DNA from: Cladopsammia gracilis
Lineage: Eukaryota; Cnidaria; Anthozoa; Scleractinia; Dendrophylliidae
Length of the DNA stretch: 64,000 bases
Direction: 5' to 3'
NCBI GenBank assembly: GCA_022457155.1
Contig: JAJGOT010000021.1
Coordinates: forward strand, 1,201,501-1,265,500
Position 1 is the stretch's first letter, and each line of letters begins with the position of its first letter. A model generated the notes under the pieces. It did not search any database. It was not told the DNA's origin and saw only the letters and a program-made list of their open reading frames with translations. This document shows, piece after piece, positions 44,401-53,600 of the stretch. Both the position numbers and the translations under genes were made by a program.

Positions 44401-45000
44401 AAATCGTCTCTTGTAGCAGCTCTTCTACGCATGCCTGAAGCTGAGGGAGAGATATACATCGATGACGTTGCTGTGAAAAGCATTCAACTGCAGGAATCAC
44501 GGAAATGTATTTCTGTTCTCAGTCAATCGCCCTTCCTATTTAGTGGATCACTCAGAAAGAACCTCGACCCTTTGGAGAAACACAGGGATGATGAGCTGTG
44601 GAATGTTCTTGAAGAAGTGAAACTTAGCAGTTTGGTTGAAAACCTCGAGGGACAACTTGACTTTGCGCTTTTAGAGAGAGGTGAGAACCTAAGTGTTGGT
44701 GAACGGCAGTTGATCTGCTTGGCTAGCACTTTACTACAACAAAGTAAGATCATCATATTGGATGAACTAACGGCGCACGTGGATCCCAATACAGAGAGGA
44801 CCATCTGGAGCACCGTGCACGAGAAACTGAAGAATTCCACTGTCATCACTATAGCTCATCGGTTGAACACGATCAAAGACTGTGATGTAATCTTAGTGTT
44901 ACGAGAAGGCCAGGTGGCTGAGCTGGACACCATTGATTCACTTCTAGGTAGGGAGGGAGGGATTTTCCACAACATGGCTGCTGCTCAACCAAGTAGTTAA
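28880..45000 (+). CDS. ABCC4-like: ABC transporter, subfamily C, MRP4-like (six coding exons)
   Basis: Join 28880-29434, 34605-34984, 36236-37632, 39313-39883, 43323-43459, 44090-45000. Every junction is GT-AG, the split codons match in phase, and the total is 3951 bases, giving 1316 residues, close to vertebrate ABCC4. It is predicted to be an ATP-driven exporter of organic anions and drug conjugates in the plasma membrane; the substrate is inferred only from family. Order: N-terminal [20 protein letters not shown] block, TMD1, NBD1 (Walker [10 protein letters not shown] 513-521, LSGGQ 603-607, Walker B D627), TMD2 ([20 protein letters not shown]), NBD2 (Walker [10 protein letters not shown] 1112-1120, LSVGE 1214-1218, Walker B D1238-E1239, H-loop H1270). 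NBD1 has Asp628 at the catalytic position and Tyr660 where the H-loop His is expected, so its own site is degenerate. There is no TMD0 domain, as in short MRPs. ABCC5 or ABCC11/12-like relatives are less likely. Confidence 0.9.
30060..30079. repeat. Poly-C tract
   Basis: About 18 C in a row, and a poly-G run at about 29790-29802 nearby, both in ABC intron 1. Confidence 0.85.
30523..30916. mobile_element. TA-flanked MITE (GGCCCGGTT family)
   Basis: Terminal repeats read GGCCCGGTTCAGACGCCGAA and its complement, flanked by TA (30521-30522, 30917-30918) as for Tc1/mariner. The GCCGAACTTTTCATGAGCCG segment occurs again inside at about 30700, so the arms are internally repeated. Confidence 0.75.
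31755..32364. mobile_element. MITE with CAGGGGCAC ends
   Basis: Starts CAGGGGCACCCAACGA and ends TTAGTGCCCCTG. TTGAGT flanks both sides (31749-31754, 32365-32370). 610 bases, non-coding, in ABC intron 1. A 6-bp duplication is unusual for the CAGGG type of end, so the superfamily is left open. Confidence 0.65.
33620..34380. repeat. Degenerate TGAC/TGAT tetranucleotide tract
   Basis: About 750 bases dominated by imperfect (TGAC)/(TGAT)/(AACT) units, with a perfect (GATT)n core near 34222-34260. Probably a decayed microsatellite. It occupies the end of ABC intron 1, about 230 bases before exon 2. Confidence 0.75.
34605..34984 (+). CDS. ABCC4-like: ABCC4-like exon 2
   Basis: 126 codons plus two bases, from [18 protein letters not shown] to EKVQQVR; donor AG|GTGAGT. 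Contains the TMD1 intracellular signature [14 protein letters not shown] and the [17 protein letters not shown] loop that contacts the NBDs. Confidence 0.85.
35761..35913. mobile_element. Hairpin MITE in ABC intron 2
   Basis: TGAAATTCAGGTTAAAATGA and its complement form arms of about 40 bases around a short loop with TTTGATTCATT-type sequence. Non-coding. Confidence 0.65.
36236..37632 (+). CDS. ABCC4-like: ABCC4-like exon 3 (rest of TMD1 and all of NBD1)
   Basis: A 1397-base exon beginning with the third base of Arg312 (AG|G) and ending CAA-G|GTTAGT, phase 1. It encodes the last TMD1 helices, the linker, the entire NBD1 and the linker into TMD2 ([15 protein letters not shown]). No intron interrupts NBD1. 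Confidence 0.9.
37633..39312. other. ABC intron 3
   Basis: Contains a minus-strand LINE fragment (38270-39112). The rest is AT-rich and without other exons. Confidence 0.6.
38270..39112 (-). mobile_element. 5'-truncated LINE (non-LTR retrotransposon), 3' part
   Basis: An intact minus-strand frame to a stop at 38497 reads [20 protein letters not shown], then [19 protein letters not shown] and [20 protein letters not shown], the C-terminal region of Jockey/CR1-like reverse transcriptases. The catalytic YADD part is missing because the copy is cut off near 39112. Downstream come about 220 bases of AT-rich 3' UTR and a terminal GATA microsatellite (TAGATAGATAGATAG on the + strand), as in CR1/L2-type ends. 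The open frame over 200 codons suggests recent insertion. Confidence 0.75.
39313..39883 (+). CDS. ABCC4-like: ABCC4-like exon 4 (most of TMD2)
   Basis: Begins [16 protein letters not shown] after CCCTTTATAG and ends [17 protein letters not shown], phase 2. Contains [20 protein letters not shown] and [18 protein letters not shown], both hallmark TMD2 intracellular segments of MRP4. Confidence 0.9.
39895..40612. mobile_element. TTAA-flanked MITE beside the exon 4 donor
   Basis: Starts GGTTACAGTGTACCTTC and ends GAAGGTACACTGTAACC, flanked by TTAA (39891-39894, 40613-40616). 718 bases. The duplicated TTAA starts seven bases after the exon end, leaving GTAAGCT intact. A partial minus-strand relative is at 3120-3395. 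Confidence 0.8.
40882..40979. repeat. CGATCGCAA hairpin
   Basis: Arms of about 45 bases, TGGTTTCCATATGATCGCAA inward and its complement, made of repeated CGATCG units. It directly precedes the LINE fragment and may be a separate MITE that flanks or interrupts it. Confidence 0.7.
40981..42325 (+). mobile_element. LINE fragment with reverse transcriptase, degenerate
   Basis: A frame from about 40985 carries [31 protein letters not shown] and the catalytic YADD (QYADDTTSF), then KLNRSKT, a TAG stop at 41570-41572, and continues in the same frame as [16 protein letters not shown] to 41992. Past that, pieces in another frame ([20 protein letters not shown]) and an A-rich tail near 42316 complete the 3' part. 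It resembles L1/Tx1-type LINEs. 5'-truncated, with a stop and a frameshift: inactive. It lies in ABC intron 4. Confidence 0.8.
42330..43322. other. Remaining part of ABC intron 4
   Basis: No exon, structured repeat or regulatory element that I can support; ends in the polypyrimidine tract CCTTCTACCATTTCTCCGCAG. Confidence 0.45.
43323..43459 (+). CDS. ABCC4-like: ABCC4-like exon 5
   Basis: Completes Arg968 and reads [20 protein letters not shown] then [20 protein letters not shown]; donor CAG|GTAGGT, phase 1. It matches the HQDLH..SRW..VR.DA.CAMF segment of MRP4 TMD2. Confidence 0.9.
43460..44089. other. ABC intron 5
   Basis: 630 bases, AT-rich, with no repeat or exon recognised. Confidence 0.5.
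44090..45000 (+). CDS. ABCC4-like: ABCC4-like exon 6 (end of TMD2, all of NBD2)
   Basis: Starts with the CA that completes Ala1014, then [19 protein letters not shown]; passes [21 protein letters not shown]2 and [20 protein letters not shown], and ends [13 protein letters not shown]. The whole of NBD2 is in one exon. No C-terminal PDZ-binding motif of the vertebrate type is evident. Confidence 0.9.
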
Positions 45001-45049
45001 TTGCCATTTTTGCACTATTCTAGATCGGTTCTCTGGAATTATCTCGTCA

Positions 45050-45445
45050 CACTTTATGCGATTTTATCCGATGATTCAAATGTTCAGTAGAACTATACCT
45101 TGTACGGCATAATAAACAGTAGCAAAAATAGTACTGCTCGGCAGCTTTTGATTGGCACACCTTAAGATTTTATCCACAGACTCTCTTAACTTGTACAGCA
45201 TAATAAACAGTACAACAGGAAAGTACCTCTTTGCAATTTTTATTTGAATGGTCACACTTCAGGATTTCATTCACAGATTCAAAAGTTAGAACCACCTTCT
45301 ACAGCATATAAAACATAACAAACAGTAGCAAAAATAGTTCTGCTCGGCAGCTTTTGATTGTCACGCCTAAAGATTTTATCCACAGATTCAAAAGTTAGAT
45401 CCACCTTGTACAGCATAATAAACAGTACCACAGGAAAGTACTGCT
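45050..45445 (+). terminator. 3' flank of ABC gene with repeated polyadenylation signals
   Basis: A diverged tandem repeat of about four units (AAGATTTTATCCACAGATTC, then TTGTACAGCATAATAAACAG). AATAAA is present at 45111-45116, 45202-45207 and 45417-45422, one in each unit but the third, where it is mutated. These are the likely transcript ends. Confidence 0.6.
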
Positions 45446-45708
45446 CAAATATACTAGAAATGTGACACTTCCATGGGAAACATCTTTTGACAAGTATGTT
45501 TACACTTTACCCAAATTTAAAATTTCATGCGTATATAATCGTCAAAATGAATCTTTTTCAAGTGTATTGCTGTACAGCTTACTATATGTACATGTAAGTT
45601 CGTTTTAGCATCAATAAGAATCAATAATATGAAGTATATAGCGTTGTAATTCTTACCTCATATAACGTCTTCACATAGAAGACTACTCTTGAAGTTGCAT
45701 GAGTGGAA

Positions 45709-45730
45709 GGGGGGGGGGGGGGGGGGGGAT
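45709..45730. repeat. Poly-G tract
   Basis: About 20 G in a row; the equivalent place in copy B (about 57556) has only a short G run. Confidence 0.9.
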
Positions 45731-46019
45731 CTGTCTCCTTCCGCTCAGATAAGGCCAAAAACGGCCTGGTAAATATAGGATTAATAGAATAGGATTAAAA
45801 GAAAAGACTGAAAAATTTATGGCAAATGAAATAACAAAAACTAAATACAGTTATACCCTCAAACGTGTACTACACGGACTTATATTAGTCGATTACTTGA
45901 AATATTTCCTGAGAATTCTTCCCTAAATTAATTACTGTGACCTTACATCTATTACGTGGTTACCTCTATTAAGCAGTCTACCAGGTCATCTATTTCTAGT
46001 TCCCAGTGAGTTATGTTTA

Positions 46020-46090
46020 CTTAAGTTGAGGCAGCGTGACCGACTTGTAATCCGGAGGCCCCGGTTTCAAGTCTGCCTCTCTGACCACCA
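46020..46090 (+). ncRNA. tRNA-derived SINE remnant
   Basis: GACCGACTTGTAATCCGGAG followed by GCCCCGGTTTCAAGTC has the anticodon-arm and B-box arrangement of a tRNA-derived SINE, then the CTCTGACC..CAGCTGGATTTG body. Degenerate. Confidence 0.5.
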
Positions 46091-46381
46091 GCTGGATTTG
46101 TAACATGGTTGTCCTTTGTGCCATGCTTGACCGTGCTATGTAAACAGCCAACTGGTTAGCCTCCCACCAGTAGAGATTCTTAACAATGTTTAGCTTACTT
46201 TGCATATTAATTTTCAATGATTAATAGTATCCTCAATTAGCACTGTAGTGCTTTTAAGCACTTCGACAATTAAATAAAGTGATTTATTGATTTATTTTTA
46301 GTTATTTTTAAATTATGTTTTCACCTGTATCAAACGGTATCTGTGTTAAGAACACCATACGAACACAGTCAACTCTCTCAA

Positions 46382-46490
46382 AGCGGACACCCCTGTAAGG
46401 CGGACACCCCGGTAAAGAGGACACCCCAGTAAGGCAGACACCCCTGTAACTCGGTCACCCCTGTTAGGCGGACACCTCTCTAAGACGGAC
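46382..46490. repeat. 17-bp tandem repeat (GGCGGACACCCCTGTAA)n
   Basis: About six units, GCGGACACCCCTGTAAG with variants. The homologous block in copy B is at about 59067-59165. Confidence 0.8.
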
Positions 46491-46555
46491 TTCGACATTT
46501 GGCTGTTCCTGGCCGTGTTTAATATAATCCCTATAAATAAGACGGACACCTCTGT

Positions 46556-46992
46556 GATGCTGTGTTCACGTCAGCACCAGAACATGTTTTGAGTAAACAT
46601 GTTTGCAATTTCATTTTTCATATCAGTAAGTTGTTAATTTCAAGACTCATTTCACGCCTGATTGTATAATTTATGCTGTTTTACGAAGCAGGCGTAAGCT
46701 CGCATAAACTCTTTATAGTTACACATGAACCGTTGCATGATTTTGTTGTTTAAGATCCGACTTCTCAATTTCTTCGGGAACGAAGGGCGAAGAGACGACA
46801 TTTGCGTTCACGTGTTTCGTATGGTTTTGATCGAAACTACCTCAATCATGCTCAAACAAATTCAAACATGCTCAAACATATTTCGATCATGATTCGCGCA
46901 ATGCACCGCCTGATGTGAACACTTTTCGAAGTGAAACATGTTTCATTCGTGATCAGACTAAATATGTTTCGTCTTAGTGTGAACACGGCATA
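46556..46992. mobile_element. Inverted-repeat element upstream of tetraspan copy 3
   Basis: ATGCTGTGTTCAC at the left and GTGAACACGGCAT at the right are inverted repeats, with AACATGTTT-type motifs inside. Copy B has the same element (about 59239-60290), enlarged by about 0.5 kb of extra sequence. Confidence 0.5.
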
Positions 46993-47497
46993 AGTCAGAC
47001 GGCTAAAACTAAAGCAGAAAAAGCAATTGGCTCAATTAGCAGTAGTGCCGCTTTTCGGAAGATGTGACCCCGCTCAACCGGATCCGCATGAGCGGTGCAA
47101 ATCGGACCTATGATCGCACTCACCTCCCAACAACATGGCTCTTATCCCTGCTCCGAGATCCTCCGAGGGCTACTCCACGTTTTCCACATCCAAAAAAGCA
47201 ACGTTGTAAATATTCCAATTCGATTTGGAACGTAAGTGCATGTTTGAACGGGTTCCTGAGATCTAACTGTTTGACATTTTTACTCAGGTACTTGGCTCTG
47301 TCTTGTCTTTAATTCACTGAGTGTAATCAATAGTCGAGGTCATGCCAGGATTAAATTGCACATCGTGAGCCCTAGACAAAAGACGTAAACAACTCAGCAA
47401 CAGCAATATTCGCAGTAGCTAGTCAGTTGATCATTGTTTGCGGAAGATATTTTACCGGACGTGACATCAAAATTTACGTTCTTCGTTCGCTTTTATT

Positions 47498-47650
47498 ATG
47501 GCGATCGACCCAGGCAAGATAAGATGTGTCTCCGTTGCGCATATTGTTACTGGGTCTCTGTTGATCATCTGCGGCGTCCTTCAACTTGTTCGTGGCATGA
47601 AGTTTCTTTGGACAGACTCTGTGCATTTTGGCATTTGGATTGGAACATGG
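47498..47650 (+). CDS. Tetraspan copy 3 exon 1
   Basis: 51 codons, MAIDPGKIRCVSVAHIVTGS to HFGIWIGTW, donor GTAAGT. It differs from copy 4 by a handful of residues (D4Y, V13I, S20N, L28I, H44Y). Confidence 0.8.
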
Positions 47651-50600
47651 GTAAGTACAATACAGACAATCTGCATCTTTTAACACAGTACGAATGTGTG
47701 TCAATTAACAATCAGGGGAATGTTGACAATACAGAATGTACAAGGAACTGTTTACTAGGATCCAAAACGGAAAAGAAGTCTGAATTTGACAACGTCGATG
47801 AGTATATGAAAGAAATCATATAGCTATGACATGCGGAAATGTAAAAAGGTAAAAATATATTAATCAAATAATCAAATATCAATTTTATATATTATGGAAA
47901 TAATAATCTTCGAGAACCCGTCTCCTAATGTTTTTCGAGTTGCTTTATGAATTTCTGCATGGAAGTTTGAAAGCAGACATGCTTTTCCTCTGTGATACAA
48001 ATTAATACGCGGAAATGGACTGAAATGAAAATGATCCTCACCAGTGAGTCCCGTATCGTCATATATGTATCTTATCGTGTTTTCATGATTATGGCCAGGA
48101 GCTTGCTTCAAGCTTGCTTTATTATCTTGAAATAGGCAGGGAAAAATAAAACAGCAAAAGCAATGAAACAAGAATGGCAATTTATATTTCCGGCCTGATC
48201 GCAACCGGCTGTCACGAAATCAAATGTGATGATACCATTCCCATTTTAGGAATGAGATTACTGTTACTTTTACCTAGTACGCCTGAACAACGTACTTAGT
48301 TGCTAGCTGTAAATGTTTTCAATAACTAATAAAAAGTGCCAGATGGACGCACTATAAGACGAAGTTTCAATATATTCTACTGGGAAGCGTCGTGCAAACC
48401 CATCTGCCAAAGTAAAAATCACTAAAGGTCCGTAAGATAAGTTGAATGTAAAAAGAAAAGTGTCGTGCGAATGTACGAACAAAGTAAGGGAGTTGGATAC
48501 AACAATGAAAGTGCCCTATGAACGAATGAATGAACCAACGTGCATTAGAACTTGTGTACGAACGTACTATCGTTATACGTACTATTGTACCAAAGTGCTG
48601 CGTACATTAATATTTCCGTATGAACGTATTAAAGTACTAGCGTACGAACGTAACATCGTACTATAAGGTGACGATATTACTAACGTACGATCGCACTATC
48701 GTACTAACTACATTACTATTTCCGTATGAACATATTAACGTACTAGCGCACGAACGTAACATCGTACTATAAGGTGACAATATTACTAACGTACGATCGG
48801 ACTATCGTACCAACTACAGTACTATTTCCGTATGAACGCATTAAGTAATGATCCGCATAAGAAGGAAAGTGCTCGATTGAATGTCAACTTTTTTCATTGT
48901 TACAACTAGTGATCTCATTGGCCTAGACTTAAAGACCGCTAAAAAGTTAGATTTCAAGGTGCATTTTGTTTGATTTTTTAAAGGTTTCATGTAATTTAAG
49001 CCCCAATCGCAAAACAAGCAAATTTTTAAAGAAATTGTATTTGGGGAACTTCATCAAAGCAGCAAAATTATTAGCTATTGTCTTCTGCTATTCTGATTGG
49101 TTAAGCACGAACATTTCCTAAAATTTATCTGACGCAAATGGATATTCTTTATTGTTATACTGAAATATAATTATAAACCATTAGCTCCTCCCCTATTTTT
49201 GAAATCAAAGACATTCTATGTGAGAAAGAGCCAATGCCGCAGAACAATGAAGTTTACTGTAGTTCTTATGTGGAGCGTTACTTAACGTACTAGCGTACTA
49301 GCGTACGAACGTAATATCGTACTATAAGGTGACGATATTACTAAAGTGCGATCGTACTAAGTACATCACTGTTTACATTCTACCAATAATGACAATTCGA
49401 CCGTTGAAGGGCGGCCTATGAACACACAAGAAAACGATGATATCGCCTACTTACATGCTGATGCCATCACTGCTTCTGACGACGTCGAGCAGGTAGCCGT
49501 TAAGTTTCTAAAATTCAGGTGGAAACTCCACGAACTCAACTATTTCGAAATAAAAATTAGCAACCGATTTGTAGCTTTTGTCTCCAAAGTTTCCGTCTTT
49601 TCCGTCTCTGACTGAGAGCGACTTTACCAGAGAGTTCTTCTTCGACATGATGGCTTTACGACGGACACGAAAGACAGACACGAAAGTCTGATGCTACCAA
49701 CACCGGTGAGCTGAATTATTATATACGGCGGTATCATTTTTACAATTGAGACGTAAGTGTTAATACACCCCCTTTTGTTTGTACTGACAGTGAGAAAATA
49801 CGACCACCAGCGTACTCAAATAAGAATGGATATAATGAAGTGCTAACGTGTACAAAATGATTTAACGAGTTTTTGATCTGGTTAAAGTAAATTGATGTGT
49901 AAGAAGAATTGATTGATCTTGTGCCCAGTCAGGCAACGTTGCTCTATACTTTTTCTTCAAACCTGAAACACGTCGAGAGATAAAGCTCATACGCAAAATT
50001 TTGAAGCGATAAATCAGTTGTCATAATTATTACTATCTGTAGCGGTATTGCCAATTCAAAAAGCCGAACGTACGAATCGCTTTTATGTAAGTGTCAAAGG
50101 TATTTAGCACGCGAGTACTAACTGGGGACACTTTCCAGATCTAAGTATATTTCTTTTATTTGCTGTGCGTCACTACAGTTCAGCGGCGGCTTCGAAATCC
50201 CTTTAAAGGTGTTTTCAAAATAGCTGCATCCCAGAGTTCATGCACCAAAAATTGAGGTGAATCCTGCCAATTGCTTGTGAGACGCTCATCGATCAAATCG
50301 GCACGAGTTGTCCATTTTGAGATCTCGTTGGATCGCGATGAAATCGATGCCAAAAAGCAGCATACTTTAAAGATTAGGTAAAGATCTAACTCCCTCTAAA
50401 GCGTCTAAAAAGTAAGCCTGTGAACAGGCTTTCCGGTGGAGGACAAAGCGAAGAAGTACAGGTGAGAAAACGCGAGCAGACAAGGTGCCTGTTCACTAGA
50501 CAGATTATAAAAATTGGATTTAGCTCAAGTTTTATCTAGAGCTCGTTTCGTGAGCCAATCACTTCGCACGCCGACAAAAAGGCTTATATTTAAGTAATGC

Positions 50601-53600
50601 TGGGACGCTAGTACGTTCGTACAAGTCAACATTCATCGTATAGTTCGTTCATTCCTCCGTACGGTAATTGTGCAATTAACTCATTATTAGTACGTATTAG
50701 TACCATACACTGGCACGTGAAGGAATATTCAGGTACGTACTTGCTAGTACGTTCGTACATTGGTTCATCATACGGCACTTGTGCGTTCGTACAATTCAAG
50801 TTTATAGTACTTACGGCTCTTACCCTATAGTACGTTCGTACAAGTCAAGTTCGTTCATAATTAGTACGTTCGTACAAGACATATTATCCAAGTCATATCG
50901 TTCATAATTAGTAAAAAAGTACGTTCGTACATTGGTTCATAATACGGCAATTGTATGTTCGTACAATTCATAGTTTATTGTACCTCGGCGTACACTTACC
51001 CTATAGCACGTTCGTACAAGTCAAGTTCGTTCATAATTAGTACGTTCGTACAAGGCATATCATACAAGTCATATCGTTCATAATAAGTAATCATAATCAT
51101 ACGGCACTTGTATGTTCGTACAATTCATAGTACGTCAGTATGTTCGTAGAAGTCAATTTCGTTCTTTATCTTGGCTACAATTCCTTTACAAGTTAGTACT
51201 TTAGTTCGTAAGTAAGTTAGAATTTTATCTTTCTTCGTAATTAGTACGTTCGTACATTGGTTCATACCGTACTTGTGCAATAACCTATACACAGAGCATT
51301 AAACGAAGGATAAAGCAACTACCTGTCTTATTGAGGCTCTGGACACGTGTAATAGTTACGTTAAGTCCCCGTACTAACAAGAAAAACACAAAAAGGGTCT
51401 TCTAAAACGGGCAGCATGTGTGTGATGAACTGCAATCCACTGTCATATTTTATCTCCAAACTACTCCTTTTGGTTTTCTCTATAGAATCGTTTTATCTAA
51501 CCACGTTGTATATTCGGTGACATTTGTCGATATAACATGGAAATTAGGTAGGGAAATTTTGTTATTTCGCCGGACAGGACAGTGTCCCTTTAATGCTGCT
51601 ACAAAAAGCCTGAAGTCTGAATTTCTGATCCATGAGAATTATATCAAGTTTCGCTAATTTAGAACTGACTCGATTATCAAAACTGCTTTGCACATTCTGA
51701 CACTACCAGAAATGAAATTTGTATAACCGAACCCGGGAGACCTTACAATTTCGTTTTTAGTCCATTCCAACCAAACAGGACAGACGGTCGATGACCTTAA
51801 TGCTTCTGATGCCATACCTACAATCATAGACAAAAGTGTTGGGAAGGTTGGCAGCTTTTACCACTGGATTCTTTCTCTCCCCTCCCCCTTTTACAATGTT
51901 GGTTATAACTAGAATTTTTTAATGCAAAATTGTTGGCTGAAATCCCAACATTGGAAAGGGGGAATGGGGGAGACTCTGAAGAGTGACAGTTGATCATTAT
52001 TTAACGTTAACAGAGCATCGGTGTAATTCCGCACTTACGCTATTCGTTTTTACAACCTTCCCAACTACTTTCGTCTGCAATTGTAGTTTTTTATGACTAA
52101 TGTTAAAGTTGGACTTAAAGGGACACAGTTCCACCAAAATAACCGCAAACTTTCATTTACCTTGCTTCTATAGAAGAATTCATTGCCTGACGAGTGAATT
52201 CCTCGTATATTTCGGTAAGCATGCACAGTGAATGTTTAAAAAAAATCCATTGAGCCGTTTCTCAGATTTTTGCAAAAGCCATTAAAATCGAAAATTACCC
52301 AAAAATTGCACATGAAGTGATGTTAGGAAAAAAAGTAGTTCTCAAGATCGCAAAATAGAAAGTAAACAAAACTTTCAAGGTTTACAAACATAACATCAAG
52401 CTTCTTTTTGACACTATCATTAAGTAATTCCACAAAATCAGTGTTAATCTCTCGATCAATTTAATACCAGTACACAAATAGTAAGGTTCGAAATGCTATT
52501 GCGATTTATTGCTCACTATTTTAAAAGAAAGTACACATACTATATAAAGAAAGTACACAAACATCGTCCTTCGAAGATGCCATGCAATATCACTTCTCAG
52601 GTATGCAATTCCACGCTAAATACCCTCGCTTTGTTAGCCAATAATAATGCGAGTTTTCTTGGACGTATGCGATTCTATAGAAAAATTCATTGCCTGACGA
52701 GTGAATTCCACGTTAAATTTCACGCGAAAAACCGATATCGCCCGAATCGCGAAGCGAGGGCGATATCGGTTTTTCAAGTGAAATTTAACGTGGAATTCAC
52801 GAGTCTAGCAATGAATTTTTCTTGAATCGCATATGTCAAAGAAAAACAAAGTTTCCAGCGAGAAAGCCATTTCAAAGCCAACTATCAAGAGCGAGCGAAT
52901 AGAAATCAAGACTGATTCAAAATCACGAATTTGAATCACGCGCGCGGTTAGGAGAAAACCTTGTGGTAGCGACAAATTTTAGTTTTGTTTATCAGTAAAC
53001 GCCATTTTATGACTGAAATTGATGCTGTTTGTACACAAAACTACATAATGTGGACTGTGGAGCCGAACTGCGAACATTTGTGGAGGAAATTAACCTTCAA
53101 CACTTCGGAAGTTTGTTATCGCCGGCCGGCAAATACGAATAAGTAAACACCACAGGAAACCCAAGCGTAATGTTCGCATATTAATGATATTTGAAAATAT
53201 AAGACATTGTATGGAATTTCGAATTCAACGTTTTAAGCAATATATAAAATCAAAATTGCTGAATAAAATCGATGAAACATTCACTGGTGTTGTATTCTAT
53301 CTTTATACAGTGTTTCTACGCTATTTGAACGATGTTTAGTCCATTTATCTTACCTTGTATAATATAATGGAAAGGAAGGAGAGTTCGGAGCTTTCGGCGT
53401 TCGACACGTGTCCACAAATGGCTCATTTTTCGCACAAAAATAGATGCTGTTCCCATTCTGACTGGTCCTCCTCACAGTAGAATAACGTTAAATTGCATTT
53501 CTTCTAACAACTTGAACATCCCTTGGTGATTATGACGAACAAGCCGCTCCACAAAATCACATAGCACTACAAAATAGGCGCCAGAGAGCGTGAAGAACAG

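Larger units (their letters stand above)
48233..51420. mobile_element. 3.2-kb DNA transposon, absent from duplication copy B
   Basis: Flanked by TGTGATGA on both sides (48225-48232 and 51421-51428). Copy B has a single TGCGATGA at 61550-61557 joining the same neighbours. The ends share an imperfect inverted repeat around CCC(A/G)TTTTAG(G/A)A, one a few bases further in than the other. Near each end are arrays of GTACGTTCGTAC-type motifs, mostly as ACGAACGTA on the left and TACGTTCGTA on the right. No transposase was found, so it is probably non-autonomous. The 8-bp duplication fits hAT or P types. Confidence 0.8.

Noticed and set aside
47434..47823. 129-codon frame overlapping tetraspan copy 3 exon 1, also open in copy B (60767-61138)
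   Set aside because: It is out of frame with the membrane protein that copies 1-4 share, runs through the splice donor, and its conservation is explained by the recent duplication.
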